Source: Simmondsia chinensis (lineage: Eukaryota; Streptophyta; Magnoliopsida; Caryophyllales; Simmondsiaceae). Taken from it: a DNA stretch of 64,000 nt. The notes under the pieces were generated by a model. That model ran no database searches, was not told the origin of the DNA, and was given only the letters and a program-made list of their open reading frames with translations. The first letter of the stretch is position 1. Each line of letters begins with the position of its first letter. This document shows, one piece after another, positions 10,671 through 20,741 of the stretch. Made by a program: the position numbers and the translations under genes. Where the stretch lies: contig JAGTTD010000020.1 in the NCBI GenBank assembly GCA_018398585.1, positions 20,494,350-20,558,349 on the forward strand. Reading direction: 5' to 3'.

Positions 10671-12162
10671 GATATGTAGGCATGCTTGCCAAGGTAGCCA
10701 ATAACACGAAGTGTCTGATGTGAAGTGTTCCCTAAAAGTGCATGTATAGAAATAGTAGGGGTGTCCTCGGGTTCAGGGTCAGGTAAGGGATTGGTCGTAT
10801 CCTCAAGAGGGTCAGTGTCAACCTCCACGAGGAAAAATTGTCCCCGACCCTTTCTTACAGTGCATTTGTGTCCTAAGACATATTGCTCGTCCCAATAGAA
10901 GCATTGACCTTTAGCATGTTTGTCATCAATTTCGGCGCTAGTTAATGTGCGTCGAGGGGGGCCCCTTGGGGCCTTGGTGCTGTGGGTCCGGGTGGTGCCA
11001 GAGTGCCGGGCTTTGGGCGTCGACTGTTGTATGACATGTTGGGAAAAGAAGGGCATGGGTAAGATCGTGGTCGTTGCGCACTGAGAACTACTTCTTGCCA
11101 TTTGGCAATACACATAGCGTCGTGAAGTGTTTGGGGCTGCAAAGAACGGACAGACATGCCAATATCCTCACGCAATCCATTTAAAAAACAACTAATGGCA
11201 TAATCTTCCGGCAAGTGAACCTGGGCGTATAAACTATCAAATGCATTCATGTAGTCACTAACAGTGGCTGACTGTCGGAGAGTTAGTAAGTCCGACATAG
11301 GGTCCTCGAAAGCGCCGCCAAAGCGGTCGAGGGCGGCAACTTTGAAGTGGTCCAACGTAACAAATGGACCGTGTTTACGCATAAAGTGTTGGAACCATTC
11401 ATGAGTATAACCTTCCATGTGCGCAGTGGCAATTTCAAGTTTAGAATGATTTGCGATGCGATCAATTCGAAAGAATTGTTCACATTTATAAATCCATGTT
11501 CGTACATCATTACCTGTGAAGCGAGGGAATTCGAGTTTGGCCATTCTTGTTGATAATTGGTGATTGGAGCTCGGGGATGGTGAGAAGTCATGGGGAAATG
11601 CGTTGGGGTTGATACCTATAGAACTAGGTTCAGTCAGAGGTCGTTGGGGTACTAATGGGACCGACCCTAAAGGGTGTGGAGTGGGTCTATATCCACTTGA
11701 ACCTGCGCTAGGGAGGGTTTGAGGTATGACATTAGCGTATGACGATTGAGCAAAATTGGATGTCAAGGGAAGGGATGATAATGATATGGTTGGGGTTGGA
11801 ATTGAAAGGGTGGGGTGTTGGGAAAACCCTAACGATGAGTTTCCGGGTCCCGGAATAGGGGCTCCGGTTGTGCCGCCGTAAGACCCAAAATTAATAGTTG
11901 TATCCCACACCGGAATACTGCCCAGAGCTCCGGCGCCGGCCCGTCGGAAGGGCGTTGAAGTTGCGTCCGACCCCAAAGGCTGGGGGTAGGATGTTGTCGC
12001 TGCCCCAGTGGGGTGAGCAAATGAGTTAGGGTTTCGATTTTGACCTGAAGAGTTGGTTAGGAATGATACCTGAGCTGTGAGCCCCGCAATCATGTGTCGG
12101 ATGTCGCTAAGTGCTTGCTGGGTCTGGCCGTTGATGGAGCTCTGAGGGTCATTCTCCATCAC
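10667..12162 (-). pseudogene. Chromovirus gag (split by a frameshift)
   Basis: The frame at 12162-10942 gives a Gln/Ser/Pro-rich N-terminus. Then comes the retrotransposon gag domain (MAKLEFPRFTGNDVRTWI, WFQHFMRKHG, LDRFGGAFEDP, YAQVHLPEDYAISCFLNGL). The protein then shifts frame near 11100-10950 into 11113-10667, which holds the zinc knuckle region CFYWDEQYVLGHKC. There the second Cys of the CCHC motif is Trp, so RNA binding is probably lost. Chromoviruses normally have one gag-pol frame, so the two phase changes are decay. Confidence 0.85.
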
Positions 12163-12562
12163 GACATGCGGTGGGGGTAGTTGGGTCTGGATGAGGTGTG
12201 CTGGTGGTGGCGGGGGTGGCTATAAGGGAAGTTGCGGGTGGTGATGTGTTGGCTGGCGGAGGGTCGGGGTGTTGGGGTTTAGGGTTGTGGTGGTGGTTGG
12301 GTGTTTGGGGGGGGGGGGGGGGGGGGCTGTAAGGGAAGTTGCGAAGTGGGGCGTGGGGAAGGGGAGGGTCGGGGTGTGGGGGGTTAGGGTTGTGGAAGGT
12401 CGGGGTGGGACTGGGAGGGTTTTTGGGGGGGGGGGGGGGTAGTGGTGGGTCACGGCAGTGGTGAGGGGGGGAATGGGTTCGCCCTGCGGTGGTAGGGGTG
12501 GTGGCCGGCGGTCTTGGTGGTGCAGCTGGCGGCTCCGCCTGAGCCCGACTTCGGGTGTTCAT
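12163..12562 (-). other. Chromovirus proline-rich leader with long G-runs
   Basis: From an ATG at 12562 the minus strand encodes MNTRSRAQAEPPAAPPRPP and then an extremely Pro/His/Thr-rich stretch. The DNA holds two C-runs (G-runs on the plus strand) near 12308-12326 and 12426-12438. A Pro-rich N-terminus is unusual but possible for gag. The frame does not join the gag frame at 12162, and homopolymer length changes could account for that. Confidence 0.5.
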
Positions 12563-12588
12563 TATACCCACAATCCGAGCACCGATTT

Positions 12589-12600
12589 GCTCTGATACCA
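12589..12600 (-). other. Primer binding site (initiator Met tRNA), chromovirus
   Basis: The minus strand reads TGGTATCAGAGC, one base after the 5' LTR terminus TTGCATCA. Confidence 0.9.
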
Positions 12601-12601
12601 A

Positions 12602-12997
12602 TGATGCAATCCCACTAGATATTTTAGGGGATTGAATCTCAAAACAATAACGAGAGAAATAACTTAAACTAAAGAGGGAGAAAATGGCAAGTTTTTCATT
12701 ACCTTGATCAAGAGCACCCACACATATATATAGATACACAAGAAGAGAAAACATCCAAAAACTCTAGCTAGAGCAAAATGCTAGATAAATACTAAATTAT
12801 CAACCACTACTTATATGTCGTAAATCACAGTCCCAGCAGAATTAATATTCTGTCCAAGGCTAACAAAAGACGCTATGGCCCCATCGGACCCTTCCTCCTT
12901 TCCTCGAACTGATGTGCCTGGGAGTCGGGCCGACCCGATATGATCTATAGGCCAACACTGGACCTCAATAGCATCGGCCCGAATGGGGAATGCAACA
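12602..12997 (-). repeat. 5' LTR of chromovirus
   Basis: A 396-bp LTR matching 6967-7362 with about 10 substitutions and no indels. On the minus strand it would carry the promoter that drives element transcription. Confidence 0.95.
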
Positions 12998-14090
12998 CGT
13001 AGGCTTCAAAAATAGGTGTACATCGCTCTATCTTTTGTGGAAGTTTGGACAGTCTAGATTTATAGAAATGAGGTTATCTTAGATTAAAGAGGATGTTGGT
13101 CCCAGAACTTCTTAATCTTGTCCTGTACGGACTCGCGTACTGAATGTCAGCTTGGTTCAACGGTTCACCATAAATATTAGATCCTATTTCTGTTTTCTGC
13201 AAATATCAACAATATCCTTGTGTTGTCAACCATGGTTAGAATCAGGCTAAAAAGTTCCTGGAAACTGCCAATGGAAGGTGTTCTTAAATGTAACATCGTT
13301 GGTTCATCCTTGGCAAAACGGGTCTAGCCAAGATTGGAGGGCATTCAGACATCATAATGGTTGATTCCTAGTGGCAATTGTAGTTCTTGTTAGGCCAATG
13401 GAGTCTAATCAAGTTGAAGTCGAAGCAATATATTTTGCATTGGAAACATCTGCCAGTAATGGGGATGTTATTAATTTAGCTCTGGAGATTGAATCGGATT
13501 CATTACTGAAATGGCACGGATTATGTGGGGCAATGGTGGGCATGGAGGTTGAACTTTCCTCTTAACAAGATTGACTTCTATATTATCTTTTTTGCTCTAT
13601 TGGAGCCGATGTTTCTATTGGAGTTACCTGTAAAAAGAAGGAGCATCATAAGAAGAAGTTTGCCTATAATCTGTCTTTGGTCTGATCCGTTTGGCACTAT
13701 GTGTTTCAGGAATTGGTACAAGCGTGTTTCATTTAGCTCTCCGTATTTCAGGGGTTAGTGTGGGTATAGACGTCTTAAATTTTTAGGGTATGTTGTTGTA
13801 CCTCAGGGGTTTGCTTGGTGATACACGTCTAGGGGTTCTAGGGTCTATATTTTGTTTTATCTTGTTTTTTTCCCTCTCTTGTGTGTTTCTTGTCGGTTTA
13901 ATACTGAGAGTTATCTTTTTAACTATTGAAAAAAAGAGATCCTTCCAGTCTATCATGTTCATCCACATGTTGAGGAAAGCCAGTATCACGCTGATGTTCT
14001 CGCTAAAAATGGGGGGCATAGGAGTTACCCATTAGTAGCTTGGTTTATTTAGTTTGAGACCTTGGATTCTTGTATCTTATCATTGTCAAT
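12998..14090 (+). pseudogene. LINE-A continuation with C-terminal RNase H
   Basis: The LINE interrupted at 6966 resumes at the second cgtag. Around 13250-13560 several frames give an RNase H (RVT_3) pattern: LKCNIVGSSL, then VAIVVLVRPMESNQVEVEA, then NLALEIESDSLLKW. Around 13945-14040 another frame gives HPHVEESQYHADVLAKNGG, the usual RNase H end (HV.REAN..AD.LAK). A short retroposon tail at 13740-13935 splits the domain. There are many stops and frame changes. Plant L1 elements of this type carry RNase H after the RT. Confidence 0.7.
13740..13935 (+). repeat. LINE/SINE 3'-tail insertion inside LINE-A
   Basis: It contains gtgggtatagacgtcttaaa, ctaggggttctagggtct and the terminus ctgagagttatctttttaac, followed by attgaaaaaaa. 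The reverse complement of 15197-15540 and the segment at 22125-22268 show the same order of motifs. It interrupts the RNase H reading of LINE-A, so it arrived later. Confidence 0.6.
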
Positions 14091-14289
14091 AATATAGTTA
14101 AATATGCATTTTCTTGATGTTTATTAGATATAGGAATCCGTATTTTTTCCTACTTAAAAAATACATGATATTTGAAAACAATCACTACATATAATTAAAT
14201 TAAATATTTATATTGTCTATTTTTCTAAACTTGTCATTAACTCTAAAATTCTTGATTGTATCTGCTATCATTTATTATGCATGTTATGT

Positions 14290-15060
14290 TTCTGTTGCTA
14301 CTATGTTAACTGATATTATCATTTACTTTTATTACAAGTTAACAAACTTTTAACTAACGTTTGGTGTATATAGCTGAATAATACGCATATGTATAAGATT
14401 TCATTTCATTTCCATGTCGTATTTGCTGAATAGACTATGACTGAGATTATCTTGTACTTTTATAAGTCAATGAAATTTTGACCAATGTTTTCGTATATTT
14501 AGCCGAATAATACATGTATGTATAAGATCCCGTTTAACTTCCATACTGTATTTTGCTAATAGAGACTGTGATTAACATTATCCTTTACACTTATAAGTCA
14601 ACGAACTTTTGACCAACATTTTTTTGTATATAACTCAATAATACACACACCTATAATATCCTGTTTAATTTTCGTACTGTACCTTGTTAACAGAGATTGT
14701 GAGTAACATTATTCTTTACTTTTATAAGTCAAAGAACTTTTGAACAATATTTTCGTGCATATAGCTGAATAATACACGTATATATAAGATCCCATTTAAT
14801 TTTCATGCCGTACTTTGCTAACAAAAACTGTGAGTAACATTATCCTTTTTACTTTTAGAAGTCAACGAACTTTTCATCAATGTTTTCATGTATATAGCTG
14901 AATAATACATGTACATATAAGATCTCATTTAACTTCTGCACTGTATTTTGCTGATAGAGACTATGACTAATATTATCCTTTACTTTTATAAGTTAACGAA
15001 CTTTCCACCAAATTTGGTTTTCATGTATATAATTGATAAATACATGTACATAGTAGATAC
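14290..15060 (+). repeat. Tandem array, about six units of about 131 bp
   Basis: The motif aagtcaacgaacttttgacc recurs near 14335, 14464, 14595, 14726, 14859 and 14990, giving spacings of 129 to 134 bp. Each unit also carries tatagctgaataatac, then tataagatcccatttaa, then ctgtattttgctaatagaga. Units differ by roughly 10-20 percent. The last unit runs into non-repetitive DNA. It is AT-rich with no coding capacity and looks like a satellite-style array. Confidence 0.85.
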
Positions 15061-15196
15061 CCTTAAATTTTTGTATTTTAATATTAAATTAGTGATGGAA
15101 CAGGTGTATGAGGTTAGCTCTTTGGGTATGTACATGGCATCTATCAGGTTCCAGGAGTGTGTTACAGTGGAAATGAGTGTACCTATTTTGTATTTT

Positions 15197-15540
15197 TTGA
15201 TAATTAAAGGAATAACTCTCAGTACAAACCGGCGCACCCACCAAGACTGAGCTCAAGAAAGCCCAAAAAAGCCCCAAAAAACCTAGTAACAGACCCAGAA
15301 TACCTAGATGCCTAACACTACGCTAACTCCTAAAATACAACACCACACCCCAAAAACCTAGACATTAATTTATACCCACACCATCTCCTGAAACACAAAA
15401 AGTCAAAAGGAACACAACGTTTAGCAGCTCTTGAAAACATACAAAGCAAAATGGATCACATCTTTACGAGTGTCAATAGTCAAATAGGCTTTTGATATTA
15501 CTTGGGACACCTCAAAGTAGACCCCATTAATTTGATATTA
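15197..15540 (-). repeat. LINE/SINE 3'-end repeat, minus orientation
   Basis: It starts ttgataattaaaggaataac on the plus strand, so on the minus strand it ends ..ttattcctttaattatcaa. It carries the block aacctagatgcctaa-like and the block tcaaagtagaccccattaat. The same blocks occur in the same order at 19465-19890. No reading frame is convincing. Confidence 0.6.
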
Positions 15541-16520
15541 TATTGTGAGTTTTCTGGTTAATTATTAAAAAAAAGATATGCACATCAAATTTATGCATTA
15601 ACATCTTCTATATATTATTGCCAAGTAGCCCCACTTCCAAAAGCCTCTAAACTCTGATTCAAGTAATTGTAAGGGGTATCATCAGAAGCTTTCAAACCCT
15701 AAACTTTTATGGCTATTTTATATTCTTTCTTTTTAGCGAAGAACTCATGCATTATTTCATAATTGAAGTATGGCAAACTGCCTATAAAAAATATATATAT
15801 AAATATTTCTATTTTACCTTTTTTATATAAATATTTATATTTTACGTTTTTTCTAAAATTTAAAATACCAAACCTCCTAGAATTACAAGGACAAAAAAAT
15901 GGAGTGTTTTGGGAATGAGTAACTTCTCTATAATATAAAGCTTATATTTTAAATAAATATAAACTTTATCCGTGTATTGTAGGAGATAATACTAGTTTTT
16001 GGTATTATTAACATGTGAAAGAGAGAGAAAGTAAGAGACGGAGTGTGCCGGTCGGAGGAGGAACAAAAGAGCGAGCTACAAGCATGCATGTAACCGGTTA
16101 ACCCCCATCTTGTCCGGTTTTTTCACCTTCTTTTCCGGTTTCCCTTCTTCTTTTACCTCTTACAAATAAATATCTCATCGATATTTTCTCCCTTAGCTGG
16201 CTCTCCTTCCTTTCTCCTTAAGCATTGTTGTGGCCTTCTCAATCTAGTTCCCACATGGAGTTTGTTGGATTTTTGTGTACTGTCTCGTTTTATTCAGTAA
16301 TGGGTCATGTTCAAGCAACCCAAGCATCCGTTTCGGGCCCCCGAAATTTAAGAGTCCCAAATTTTAGAGCATTGTATTTTTTGAGTCTTAGTTGTTAATA
16401 TTAATAAGTTGTAATATTACAATTTTAGAATTTTATTACATATAAAGGGCCCCCATTTGAAATATGCGCTTGAGGTCCCGAGAATGTTCGGACCAGCCCT
16501 ACATGTTCATAGAACGTATT
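15541..16520. other. Intergenic DNA, no gene seen
   Basis: AT-rich DNA. A GC-richer patch near 16030-16260 contains ggttaacccccatcttgtcc and pyrimidine-rich sequence that resembles a plant 5' leader, but no gene follows. Around 16340-16505 the GGGCCCCC-rich segment ending ggaccagccctac looks like part of a dispersed repeat; I could not define its ends. Confidence 0.5.
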
Positions 16521-16973
16521 GTTAGAAAAATTGGCTAATATTTAAACATAGCAATGAAGGGGAGAGCAATTAGAAAGATCTTATAAAACGATGATATCGC
16601 GCCATGGTAAAGACCATTATCCTAAAAGACGACTTCACCGCTGCTGCAGTGCACATAGTATTTCTTTTTTTATAATTATGAGGAAGGTATCCTAAATAAT
16701 TCTAAAAGATGGTTTTACAATCAATCATAGCAACAAGGCTTTCTATTTTTTGCATTCTAAATTTGTTTATGTTTAGTAAACCCCGCTATGTGATTAGATT
16801 GAGAAAAAGGATTTCAAAATATTAACTGATTTCCTAAAGGCTTTAGATTAAGTTAAAGTTGAATTGATTATGATGAATCAGTAAAAGCATAATTATTTAA
16901 CGAATATAATATAACGTATGTAGGAATGAAACATGCCCTTGCATATGTTCGAATATTAGCCAACTTTTCTAAC
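16521..16973. mobile_element. Short TIR DNA element (non-autonomous)
   Basis: The left end gttagaaaaattggctaata and the reverse complement of the right end gttagaaaagttggctaata agree over about 29 bases with two mismatches. The element is 453 bp with no coding capacity. The flanks acgtatt and atgtatt may be a target duplication with one mismatch. The superfamily is unclear. Confidence 0.7.
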
Positions 16974-17229
16974 ATGTATTTCTTTTTTTATAATTATGAG
17001 GACGGTATCCTCAGATATGACAAAAGATAATGGTTTAGAAATATTTGAATTAAGAAAGAAAAAAAAGTAGAAATGAAGGGGAAAGGGATCATTTAAGAAC
17101 TCCACATGTGAGTCTAACTGATTTCAGATAGGAGTTGCGAAAGCGAAGAGACCAACATATAAGCTTAGTTGGTTACTCCATACAATAACAATTAGTTTTA
17201 GCAACTTCGCTGACTCAGATCATTAGGCG

Positions 17230-17527
17230 CCCTGTGGTATGACACAAAGGAACTTCGCTGACTCCCAAGTTTCAGCAGGCTTAGCGATCCGTTGTGTAAT
17301 TTTCTAGTTGTTTGATTGATCGTGTAATCGATGTCGAGTCTATCGTTGTTGTGCGTTGGTCGTGTGTTTTGAGGCGCGTGTTTTGCCTGATTTGGTTTGC
17401 CTTCCTGTTTGTTGTCATTTTGTTCTCTCTTTTGGTCCCTGTTCTTTATGGGTGACTCTGGTCTCGCTTGGTTGAGTGGCCTGTCTTGTTCGCGACTCTG
17501 TCGCTAATTATCAAAAAAAAAAAAAAA
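17230..17527 (+). repeat. LINE/SINE 3' tail with poly(A)
   Basis: T-rich sequence ending gactctggtctcgcttggtt, then gagtggcctg, then tcgctaattatc and about 16 A. The last ~75 bases align with the 3' ends at 43250-43326 and 61825-61898. It is probably a 5'-truncated LINE or a SINE sharing that end. Confidence 0.65.
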
Positions 17528-18782
17528 ACCTATTTTCAGGATGGAATCTCACTTGGCCCTATATGTGGACCTCGATATGCCTGCTCCGTGGGTCAAGCCT
17601 AAAGATTTGGTGAAATTTAATAGGCCAAATGGTCAAAAAGGTCAAAGCCCCTCATTTAGGAATGCAACATGGTAAGATTTTGACTAAAATTAACCAGCTT
17701 TGACTATGATCTGCCACTACAGACGTAATCATAGAACGTGCTAAGATTTGTACGTAGTTATAAATATTCAACTACCATTTGTGAAAGGAAAAATTTTTCT
17801 TATACTGTTACCAAGAAAAATATAATAAAAATCTATGGAAGTTTGTAAACTTTTTTGGCACGATTGACCAAATAACGTAAATCTTTTGTCGTATTTTTTT
17901 TCTTGTCGAATCTTTTGTTGTTTTTGTTTTGTTTTTTCTCAATTTCTATGATATAGTCATTAGAAAGAGAAAATCAATGTATAAGGCTCCGATACTCTAT
18001 GCATTGTCGCTTTATTTTGGTTTTAAAAAGTCACTTATGTATATATACATGGAAGTTAGTGCAAAACTTAATTTGTCAGGTAAATTAAGAACCAATAGAA
18101 CTCATGGTATCATAATCTCTTTGGCTAAACTGTTTTAGGTTCTAATTCTGTCTCAGTCAAAATCCTATATATTTAATATTGGAACAGGGTAAAAAGCTAA
18201 TGTGTGTATTATTTACATTTTACTCCAAATGACTTTTTGCATAAAGGGCCTATATCAGAGTATAAAACCGGACATGTTACCACAATAAGTTCGAGATTGT
18301 GAATCTAAATATTAACCTTTCTTCTTAAATATTGAAAAAAATCCTTTGCCTTTTTTTCGATAATTAAGAATAGGAGCGCATCCCCTTAATATACAAAATT
18401 CACAAAAGGAAATTAAACTTTTTTCCTTAGTCTAGTAAGAGAGTTGTCTTACAATTATAATACTAATTAGTTCAACAAATAAAACAAGTGGGTATCGCAT
18501 AATATTGTTTAGTAAGAGGTTACATATTTAAAAATGAAAAATGTTGAATATATTCAAAAAATATATTTTATATACATATATGACATAAAGTTATCAGATT
18601 AAAAAAATTAATATTGACTTTAAGAAAACTTTTAAATATAGCAAACTTTTGAATTAAATTCGCGTATAAAACGACAAGATAGAGAATTATTAGATTAAAA
18701 AAAAGTGTTGGGAAAATAATTATATTTTTTTATAAACGAATGCATTTTCATAATGCATATTTGGTCCATAACTAAGTACATT
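17528..18782. other. Intergenic DNA, no gene seen
   Basis: AT-rich, with scattered homopolymers. The longest open frame (17929-18138, 69 codons) has no recognisable domain and no gene-like context. I see no RNA gene or element ends. Confidence 0.5.
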
Positions 18783-19394
18783 CAGGCCTCGTTTCTGATT
18801 GTTAAATGAATTGAATTCCTATAAGAACTTACATTTTCTAAAATTTCAATTCCTATGTCAATTTCTTAGACAATGGGTTAAAAATGTTTGGTTGTCGGGA
18901 TGGTAAATAGATCTTTTTTAGAGAAGTTAGTTGAAAACGAAAGAATTAGAACTTACTTAGGGGGTAGGTAAGTTACTTCCTGCGTTAAGGATATCTGTTT
19001 AGATACGTATTCATTTTGGGTCTACATAGTTTTGGACTATTTGATCCATTCTTGGTCTTGTTTGGTTGTTCTTTGCCCTAGTACTCGTGTTTTAGGGGCT
19101 TGTATTTTGTTTTCTGTCTTTTCGCTTTTCGTCCTTGCTTGTATGCTTGTCTACTACCACTTTTGTGGGTAGGTTTCCGCTTTTGTGGAATTCCGGGGTC
19201 TGCTTAGCGTTTTTCGCTACCTATCAAAAAAAATTGTTACATCTTGTGTTTTAAAGGAATTGAAAATTGCTTAGCAATTTCCACTTCCCGCATTCTTCCA
19301 ATTTCCTACCAACCAAACAAAAGCCCAATTCTATACTTCCCACGAATTTTGACTTCGTGCATTTACTTCCTGCATACCAAACGATACCTTATTC
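18783..19394. repeat. Possible MITE split by a LINE/SINE tail
   Basis: The left end aggcctcgtttctg and the reverse complement of the right end aaggtatcgtttggta look like degraded terminal inverted repeats. Internal pieces such as tttggttg also recur in inverted order. The middle, about 18990-19231, is a T-rich retroposon tail ending cgctacctatcaaaaaaa. The call is tentative because the inverted repeats are short. Confidence 0.35.
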
Positions 19395-19464
19395 TGTACC
19401 TATAGAATTGCCTGACGTTCATTAGTTTTTTAAACTAATGATTTTATACTACACATTTTTTTCT

Positions 19465-19890
19465 CGATAACTATAGAAATAACTCTTAATACGTAATTGA
19501 CTCACCTATCGAAGAGGAGCCCACAAGAGCGGGGAAAAAACAAAAGAACATAGAAATTAAACCAATAACACCTTTTGGTTGAAAACAAAACCCAATAACA
19601 TTTAGACACCTACTACCACATCGACTCCTGAAGTACAACAACATTCCCAAAAAAACCTAGATGCCTAAACCTGCGCCAACTACTGGAACATGAAAAACTA
19701 AATGGATCACACCTTTAACCAATTTCTGAAGCACAAAAAGTCACGTGGATGACACCTTTCTTGGCATAGACCTCTAAATAATGCACCAGCACCAAGGATC
19801 AGATAGGCTATTGGTATTACTTAAAACACTTCAAAGTAATCTCCATTAATCTGATCTACATTTCCTATCAGTGTTAGACAAGATACAAAG
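19465..19890 (-). repeat. LINE/SINE 3'-end repeat, minus orientation, second copy
   Basis: A diverged copy of the repeat at 15197-15540, in the same orientation. Shared blocks include aacctagatgcctaa, tctgaagcacaaaaagtca, ggatcacacct and ttcaaagtaatctccattaa. It begins ctcgataactatagaaataa, which on the minus strand is the tail end. Confidence 0.6.
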
Positions 19891-19977
19891 CACGGGCTGA
19901 CTTCTTGTGATATATAAATCTTTAGAAGTAAGTAGATATATTTTTATACTACACATTTTAGATATAGGGTTATATAC

Positions 19978-20500
19978 ATTTTAATACCTTGAGGTTTTTG
20001 AAAATAATAAAAAGAACCTTGACCTTTTTGAATTATTAAAAAGACCCCCTAAGGTTTTGTCGTATTAATAAAAAGGCTTCCAAGTTTTTGTCGCATTAAT
20101 AAAAAGACTTCTCTTTGACGTAATGATGTCATTTTTAGTCAACAGAGTAGATGTGACAGCTGTATTTTTATTAATGATACAATAAAATGACAAAAACACC
20201 CTTTAATAACCATATTTTGAAACAAATTAAGCGAAAATAGATCAGAATCTGCATAACACAACATCTCGAATTTTGTACGTATAAAGTAATGATATGGGTG
20301 TTGAACCGTATTTTAAGTCATTTTATTATAGCATTAATAAAAAGTGATTGCCATGTTAGTTCTGTCAATAGAAAATGACGTCATAAGGCTTCAGAGGGGC
20401 CTTTTTATTGATATGACAAAAATTTAGAGGCTTTTTTAATAATTCAAAAAAATCAAGGTCTTTTTTATTATTTTTAAAAATGTCAGAGTACTAAAGTATA
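19978..20500. mobile_element. Foldback/long-TIR element directly upstream of GH3
   Basis: The left arm (about 19978-20193) and the reverse complement of the right arm (about 20322-20500) follow each other over about 180-215 bases. Both carry aaaataataaaaaga, ttgaattattaaaaa, tattaataaaaaggc, a TGACG-type site and aataaaatgac, in that order. The 130-base loop is unrelated. Arms this long suggest a foldback or Mutator-like MITE, or a rearranged repeat. No clear target duplication was found. The outer edge lies about 240 bp from the GH3 start codon. Confidence 0.65.
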
Positions 20501-20648
20501 AATAAGTAGATATATTTTTTAAGTCTTTGGAACTGAAAGCACAGAGAGTCAAAAAGGCAAAAGGCAATTGTTTCCTTAGTAACTACTGTTTGATTAAAAC
20601 TTGTTGTATGCATTAGTGGGCTACACACACTTCCACATTCTCTCCTCT

Positions 20649-20656
20649 TATATATA
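20649..20656 (+). promoter_or_regulatory. Putative TATA box of GH3
   Basis: TATATATA lies 93 bp upstream of the GH3 ATG, followed by a pyrimidine-rich stretch typical of a plant transcription start and leader. No canonical auxin response element TGTCTC is visible in the 240 bp between the foldback element and the ATG. Confidence 0.55.
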
Positions 20657-20741
20657 CCCTTCCTCTCCCTCTCTCTTTTTGCACCCAAATACTCATCCCC
20701 CCTTGATCCCAAAACTCCCCTTCTAACCCATAAGTTAGACT

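Larger units (their letters stand above)
6967..12997 (-). mobile_element. Ty3/gypsy chromovirus, probably Reina-like, nested in LINE-A
   Basis: A complete 6,031-bp LTR element on the minus strand, with 396-bp LTRs at both ends and a perfect 5-bp target duplication cgtag at 6962-6966 and 12998-13002. The gene order is gag, protease, RT, RNase H, integrase, chromodomain. The LTRs differ at about 10 of 396 positions (about 2.5 percent), which suggests roughly a million years at commonly assumed plant rates. The integrase sequence HPQTDGQTEVLNRCLESYL points to the Reina clade rather than Tekay, but that is a judgment by eye. Frameshifts and nonsense codons make this copy non-autonomous. Confidence 0.95.

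Noticed and set aside
11829..12020. Small minus-strand frames inside chromovirus gag
   Set aside because: Alternative-phase shadows of the gag frame.
12149..12754. A 201-codon frame across the chromovirus LTR and leader
   Set aside because: It begins in the LTR and crosses the primer binding site. Only the part after the ATG at 12562 could be coding, and that part is low-complexity proline.
13790..14035. An 81-codon plus-strand frame
   Set aside because: It lies half in a retroposon tail and half in the broken LINE-A RNase H region, in a phase that gives no domain.
14290..15060. CRISPR array
   Set aside because: The units are direct, adjacent and ~131 bp with no unique spacers, in a plant sequence; it is a tandem repeat.
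16340..16505. A GGGCCCCC-rich repeat with possible ends gggctggtcc
   Set aside because: Resembles a dispersed repeat, but I could not pair termini or find a duplication, so it is not listed as an element.
17929..18138. A 69-codon plus-strand frame
   Set aside because: No domain, no splice or promoter context, AT-rich surroundings; expected by chance.
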